From Paenibacillus sp. Soil766 (lineage in GTDB: Bacteria; Bacillota; Bacilli; Paenibacillales; NBRC-103111), in assembly GCF_001428105.1 (NCBI RefSeq), contig NZ_LMSJ01000028.1, forward strand, positions 1-64,000: 64,000 bases of DNA, in the 5' to 3' direction. Below, piece by piece: positions 62,601-64,000 of this stretch. The notes beneath the pieces are model-generated. The model saw only the letters and a program-made list of their open reading frames with translations. It did not search any database and had not been told where the DNA came from. The translations under genes were made by a program, and so were the position numbers. Position 1 is the first letter of the stretch. Every line of letters starts with the position of its first letter.

Positions 62601-64000
62601 GACGCCCGGCGACGAGTACGCCGTTTCGGTTATGGTCGAAGTACAACGTGGAAAAACACGCAAGGCGTCACTCATCGTGGATACAGATGGAGCTAGGCGC
62701 TCCAGTTACACAGATTCCTCGGTCTTGCTTAATTATGACCGCTATGACTCCAAAGAAAAAACCGGTATGCTCCGAATGCGCGTCGTATTCACGGCGGACG
62801 CACCTACGGCAACTATCCGGTTGCAAGCAGCGGCAGGCGAAGGCGAGGTGCGATTTGACAACGTTCGCATGTACAGGACTACCACACCAACACCGAATAC
62901 TCCGGTGACCGACGGGAAAATCATCCTGTATCAGGATTTCGAATCCGCGCCGGACGGAACAACTGAAGCGGGTACGTCCATCAACAAACCTACTTTTGAG
63001 GGCTTCTTACCCTTTAATCTTGGCAACGGCGGAGGGTTTCGCGAAGCGAGAACGATCATGCAGCGCCGGCATGATCCCTATACGCAAAACAATACTGTAC
63101 CCGTTTGGAGTAGTAACGCGCCAGAGAGCGTTAAAAACTTTGAGCAGCCAACGAAAGACCAAGAGGGGAATACAGTTACGGGCCAATGGTGGGATACCAC
63201 GACCATCCCGGTTGATCTAGTTGTGGACGGCAAAACCTCATTCTCTAACATCACTGGCAGCGCAGGCATCATGTACCAGACTACACCTCAGAGCCTCCGG
63301 TTTGAAGAGGGCAAGACATACCGCATCAGCTTTGACTACCAAACTGGCTTAAACGGCATCTTCGCCTTTGTGCTCGGGAATGGTATGAAAGGGACACTAA
63401 GTCAGAAAGTTTCTTCGACAACTGTAGAATTTACAGGGCTTCAGCACCATGATTATCTGCAAGGCACGATGGGCCCGTATTTTAACAATGTGATATCGAA
63501 CCGGTTGGACGGCAGCGTGCCAATAACCGCGATGCCTGAAGGTTGGGAAGCCAACGGCATCTACCGTAACACCGACATCAAGAAAGCGGTTCCGAACTGG
63601 AAAGGGTATTATGAGTACGAGTTCGTGAGCACATCCGACCAGACTTGGTTCGGTATCTTGCGGAACAATGACTCACCGACACCGAGCGATAACCCCAACC
63701 CGTTTATCATCGACAATCTGCTAATCGTGGAAGTGGGCGAGGTTGAATCAGGTGACGCAACGCTTGCTAACCTGACCGTGAGCGCAGGTGTGCTGTCTCC
63801 GGAATTCAGCTCGGACATTAAGAACTACGCAGTAAATGTGGATAACAGCGTCAGCAGTATTACCATTACTGCGACAAATAACCACAGTTCCGCGACGGTC
63901 AGCGGAGCAGGCATAAAATCCCTGAATGTAGGGCTGAATACATTTGATGTAGTTATTACTGCTGAAGATGGTACGCAGAAAACCTATACGGTAGTTGTAA
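56644..64000 (+). CDS. Giant secreted GH101-like endo-alpha-N-acetylgalactosaminidase, 3' end beyond window
   Basis: The frame is open for 2,452 codons from TTG 56644 (GGGAGG upstream) to the window edge. A signal peptide (about 1-33, ending TAFA) is followed by beta-sandwich regions, a FIVAR-like helical segment (about 555-630) and Ig-like Big_2 domains (about 811-885 and 1055-1135). The catalytic region (about 1350-1835) has LGFIYSDVYSHNGW with candidate nucleophile Asp1611, LAYFVEWPYV with candidate acid/base Glu1637 and WAHWSVEKSY, the GH101 pattern. Carbohydrate-binding-type domains follow, and a cadherin-like repeat begins about 2370. GH101 enzymes release core O-glycans from mucins. 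A cell-wall anchor may lie outside. Confidence 0.82.
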   Translation, partial: MSKMKCRILSMVLVFVMMLSLIGNNLAPLTAFAADPHGSEAELISVAGVTLEPGGGDGNQSNPITGNVSVVKPQITTDDIVASSTAMVELYDNSNFTIDLQAISLHAGENDVYIKVTTQDESDVKHYHITVNLTVTQPLSVSVHNVTFTINKDDQPFNGHSKTFTLRQNGEIIGNGSDVGGTVTFDVYDGTYNIFDGSEDTGETVAVSGIAVKTLNYYTVEFSAEDAGASNGSAIIAKYNDNFIASGAVVLGGKTLVITAEGRGAMSSPPDVLEAGYAYQWSGDGANNQITDTLTINNLNRKVDVLCIVKGSLRLYAAGRNSANAAKAYYTLPEVLTSGQMTVKFDYVTSVTSPNTAVSLVQSGTAVNADVDKMNALVRFNTGIGAYNGTGWGADVISPLVANKVYHVSIAIDMTAKTYSAWVTPEGGSETKIATNFAFRAKNPANIAELRVLDTRTSGNNGVTKQMWIENISVSKKPELTVLLDGEAHPDISEMEFVLMQDSVVKATGVKNGNKVVFNETLNDGIYDIYVDGVNSNIKLTITSGGGSATVDLGTDESRARKALQDLITTIEGRGLKEDRYTSATWVPFATALTGAKNLLLDHTVLAETLNTATSNLSNTYEALVLIPRANGIYKAAYADKFGGTVVRTSIGNTSNGATYPNGSYSSPPAGQPNDRSVLGGLYTGSDPQTYRAKPGAGVTFPFTIQKDGKYGFMLKFSRVNYEIEDYISMYVNYDQVEKNENGSPKTPGNYRIPLAGKDSELVFVESDIWTMDLKEGDTISLVLDTSSLDVVDYPDKGLVNIDYISVWEVEQSYTYDAFNRNFYLLSGTEIIIPEPVTFPLTWASSDPEIATVDPVTGRIQTIKAGDVVITSTGTGGSFKYNLYIKNNEGDIRLKTAQVSLWDTANNVFDPPAAVRNSNASEVPENIPIALTGLNGGIRVGNGFVDTMDYVPVGSSIEIDVPDAVVKKPGMYDITLNYAKGSSQAAGQLGLLVNGQLAGTLYTRTTASLTTTEQSNIVTVYLQSGDTIGIRTIVNPKDAVGRFNSLTVTENVVIPPSSVTLSTATSVNHQDQTTLNYSTVPANATPAFVWTAANTGIVSVYGNLVVGENVGETTVTATSIYNPGIKSTGTVTVAENSSVFSIESNEVKVYLDKDFPRAIQYEMKDTGAKIDGNRSKLDTLRLTTGMTYSLNTSQGLTGSTVKDYKPVVTSSEPILNADGSQHVIYTLRVTELDAEIKIKASVEGMVLKFDFIEIKENPASRIFIIEIPNHNPVTVSNFNTGSSFAGSKMESNIGRSGDSFYNIKDMMTGSDFYNYAFVSNGKVAASIQSNAFGLTDGSVARRVLADTKRNDSLVTTSLLSGSWVWRFPDATKKFIDNEGRYGEEEALITRTYTDEPYEKDMPHIWVVLAEENNNDGIVNWQDAANEFRNVAKVAVGSDKIADAVVQRLIMSQGNESNYPYLSSVDETKRIWLHTDGLGQIILQKYHNAGNWGDFSVYDDQLGGLDEFRKFTDITTNQYNSFVGVHTNFTEYFAKVDQFSYENVEMQADGITPRSKGYVAFGYYLHQAYVIDDQLDALTRDNDNEASQEKSRYERMNRFKTDIPDLGFIYSDVYSHNGWRGNALARDYEDNGLAYFVEWPYVAEDSAAWAHWSVEKSYSPASLKGYSSDIARFIFNDSKDRWDNYTTDNWKADIEDTRVPNSAFLLMGADTTSYEGWVHNGINEYDSIVEKIYRNNIPTKYMQHFPVTRMEKDKDGWADYIELNNGDVKVYAEGYENPNNETRNSKRIIEKDGKKIYEQVNAIGTDQGSIKYLIPWNEGDMKKLDEQEQKEIKLYHWNDDGGSTTWELPNSWAGLENVYVYKLSDLGKSSEQVLTVVNGKVTIHTDARTPYVVYKEQQDMDVDVDFGEGQYVNNPGFSTGDNLKGWKTVNGNPQVVRNDNTTMPLFTSDGFVAQANSNADNHGRSRNWELAVKDGNETAVSQTITGLTPGDEYAVSVMVEVQRGKTRKASLIVDTDGARRSSYTDSSVLLNYDRYDSKEKTGMLRMRVVFTADAPTATIRLQAAAGEGEVRFDNVRMYRTTTPTPNTPVTDGKIILYQDFESAPDGTTEAGTSINKPTFEGFLPFNLGNGGGFREARTIMQRRHDPYTQNNTVPVWSSNAPESVKNFEQPTKDQEGNTVTGQWWDTTTIPVDLVVDGKTSFSNITGSAGIMYQTTPQSLRFEEGKTYRISFDYQTGLNGIFAFVLGNGMKGTLSQKVSSTTVEFTGLQHHDYLQGTMGPYFNNVISNRLDGSVPITAMPEGWEANGIYRNTDIKKAVPNWKGYYEYEFVSTSDQTWFGILRNNDSPTPSDNPNPFIIDNLLIVEVGEVESGDATLANLTVSAGVLSPEFSSDIKNYAVNVDNSVSSITITATNNHSSATVSGAGIKSLNVGLNTFDVVITAEDGTQKTYTVVV

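Noticed and set aside
61627-62646. 166- and 168-codon minus-strand frames
   Set aside because: Shadows of the GH101-like gene, valine-rich and without start signals.
1-64000. CRISPR array
   Set aside because: The repeats found are single modules separated by genes, not 25-40 base repeats with regular spacers, and no cas gene is present.

Overview
The window looks like chromosomal DNA of a Paenibacillus-type Firmicute. The signs are strong AGGAGG-type ribosome sites with many TTG/GTG starts, three LplB/YtcP-type ABC sugar importers with lipoprotein binding proteins, membrane-anchored AraC regulators with a YesM/YesN two-component pair, WYL and MocR regulators, and large secreted glycosidases. 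No rRNA, tRNA or CRISPR array was seen.

Region 1 (about 1-12,100) is accessory and visibly AT-richer. It holds a run of small, functionally unrelated genes, almost all on the + strand: two near-identical VOC proteins, another VOC protein, a PIN-like nuclease, a possible glycosyltransferase, a YcxB-like protein, a GNAT acetyltransferase, a TIMP/NTR-like protein and small membrane proteins. It also holds decayed genes: a twice-stopped immunity-like gene, beta-propeller and collagen-like scraps, and a frameshifted IS110 transposase. Nearly every gene is followed by a related 55-100 bp module. Each module has a 5' box ending near CTATAGTT, a variable hairpin usually of the GGCTGCC/GGCAGCC kind, and a 3' box near CTAACGGGCAGTTT that can pair with the 5' box. 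The gene-module-gene-module layout resembles an integron cassette array, but no integrase is visible. This is the best candidate here for an undescribed system. The two paralogous VOC genes share an upstream segment that begins exactly at the 3' box and carries an identical LexA-like SOS box inside a good promoter.

Region 2 (about 12,100-21,700) has ordinary single genes: membrane proteins, a BNR-type propeller, a dienelactone-hydrolase-like protein, a WYL regulator, a class D beta-lactamase divergent from a MocR regulator, a frameshifted GNAT, an APH-family kinase and a MATE exporter.

Region 3 (about 21,900-46,700) is carbohydrate metabolism and housekeeping. It has a GH63-like glycosidase divergent from an AraC regulator, a complete importer (permease, permease, binding protein) followed by YesN and YesM, and an acyltransferase-like gene. 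GrpB, a WYL regulator and an SDR follow. A second importer operon has a binding-protein gene ruined by an internal out-of-frame deletion and is divergent from two overlapping AraC genes. A pentapeptide-repeat protein, another AraC and an aldo/keto reductase close the region.

Region 4 (46,860-64,000) is a coherent locus. A membrane-anchored AraC regulator is followed by a third importer, a GH95-type glycosidase and the first 2,452 codons of a huge secreted GH101-like endo-alpha-N-acetylgalactosaminidase that runs off the window. The importer operon and the GH101 gene have closely similar leaders of about 160 bp, so they are probably switched on together. The set suggests release, uptake and breakdown of O-linked or fucosylated glycans.
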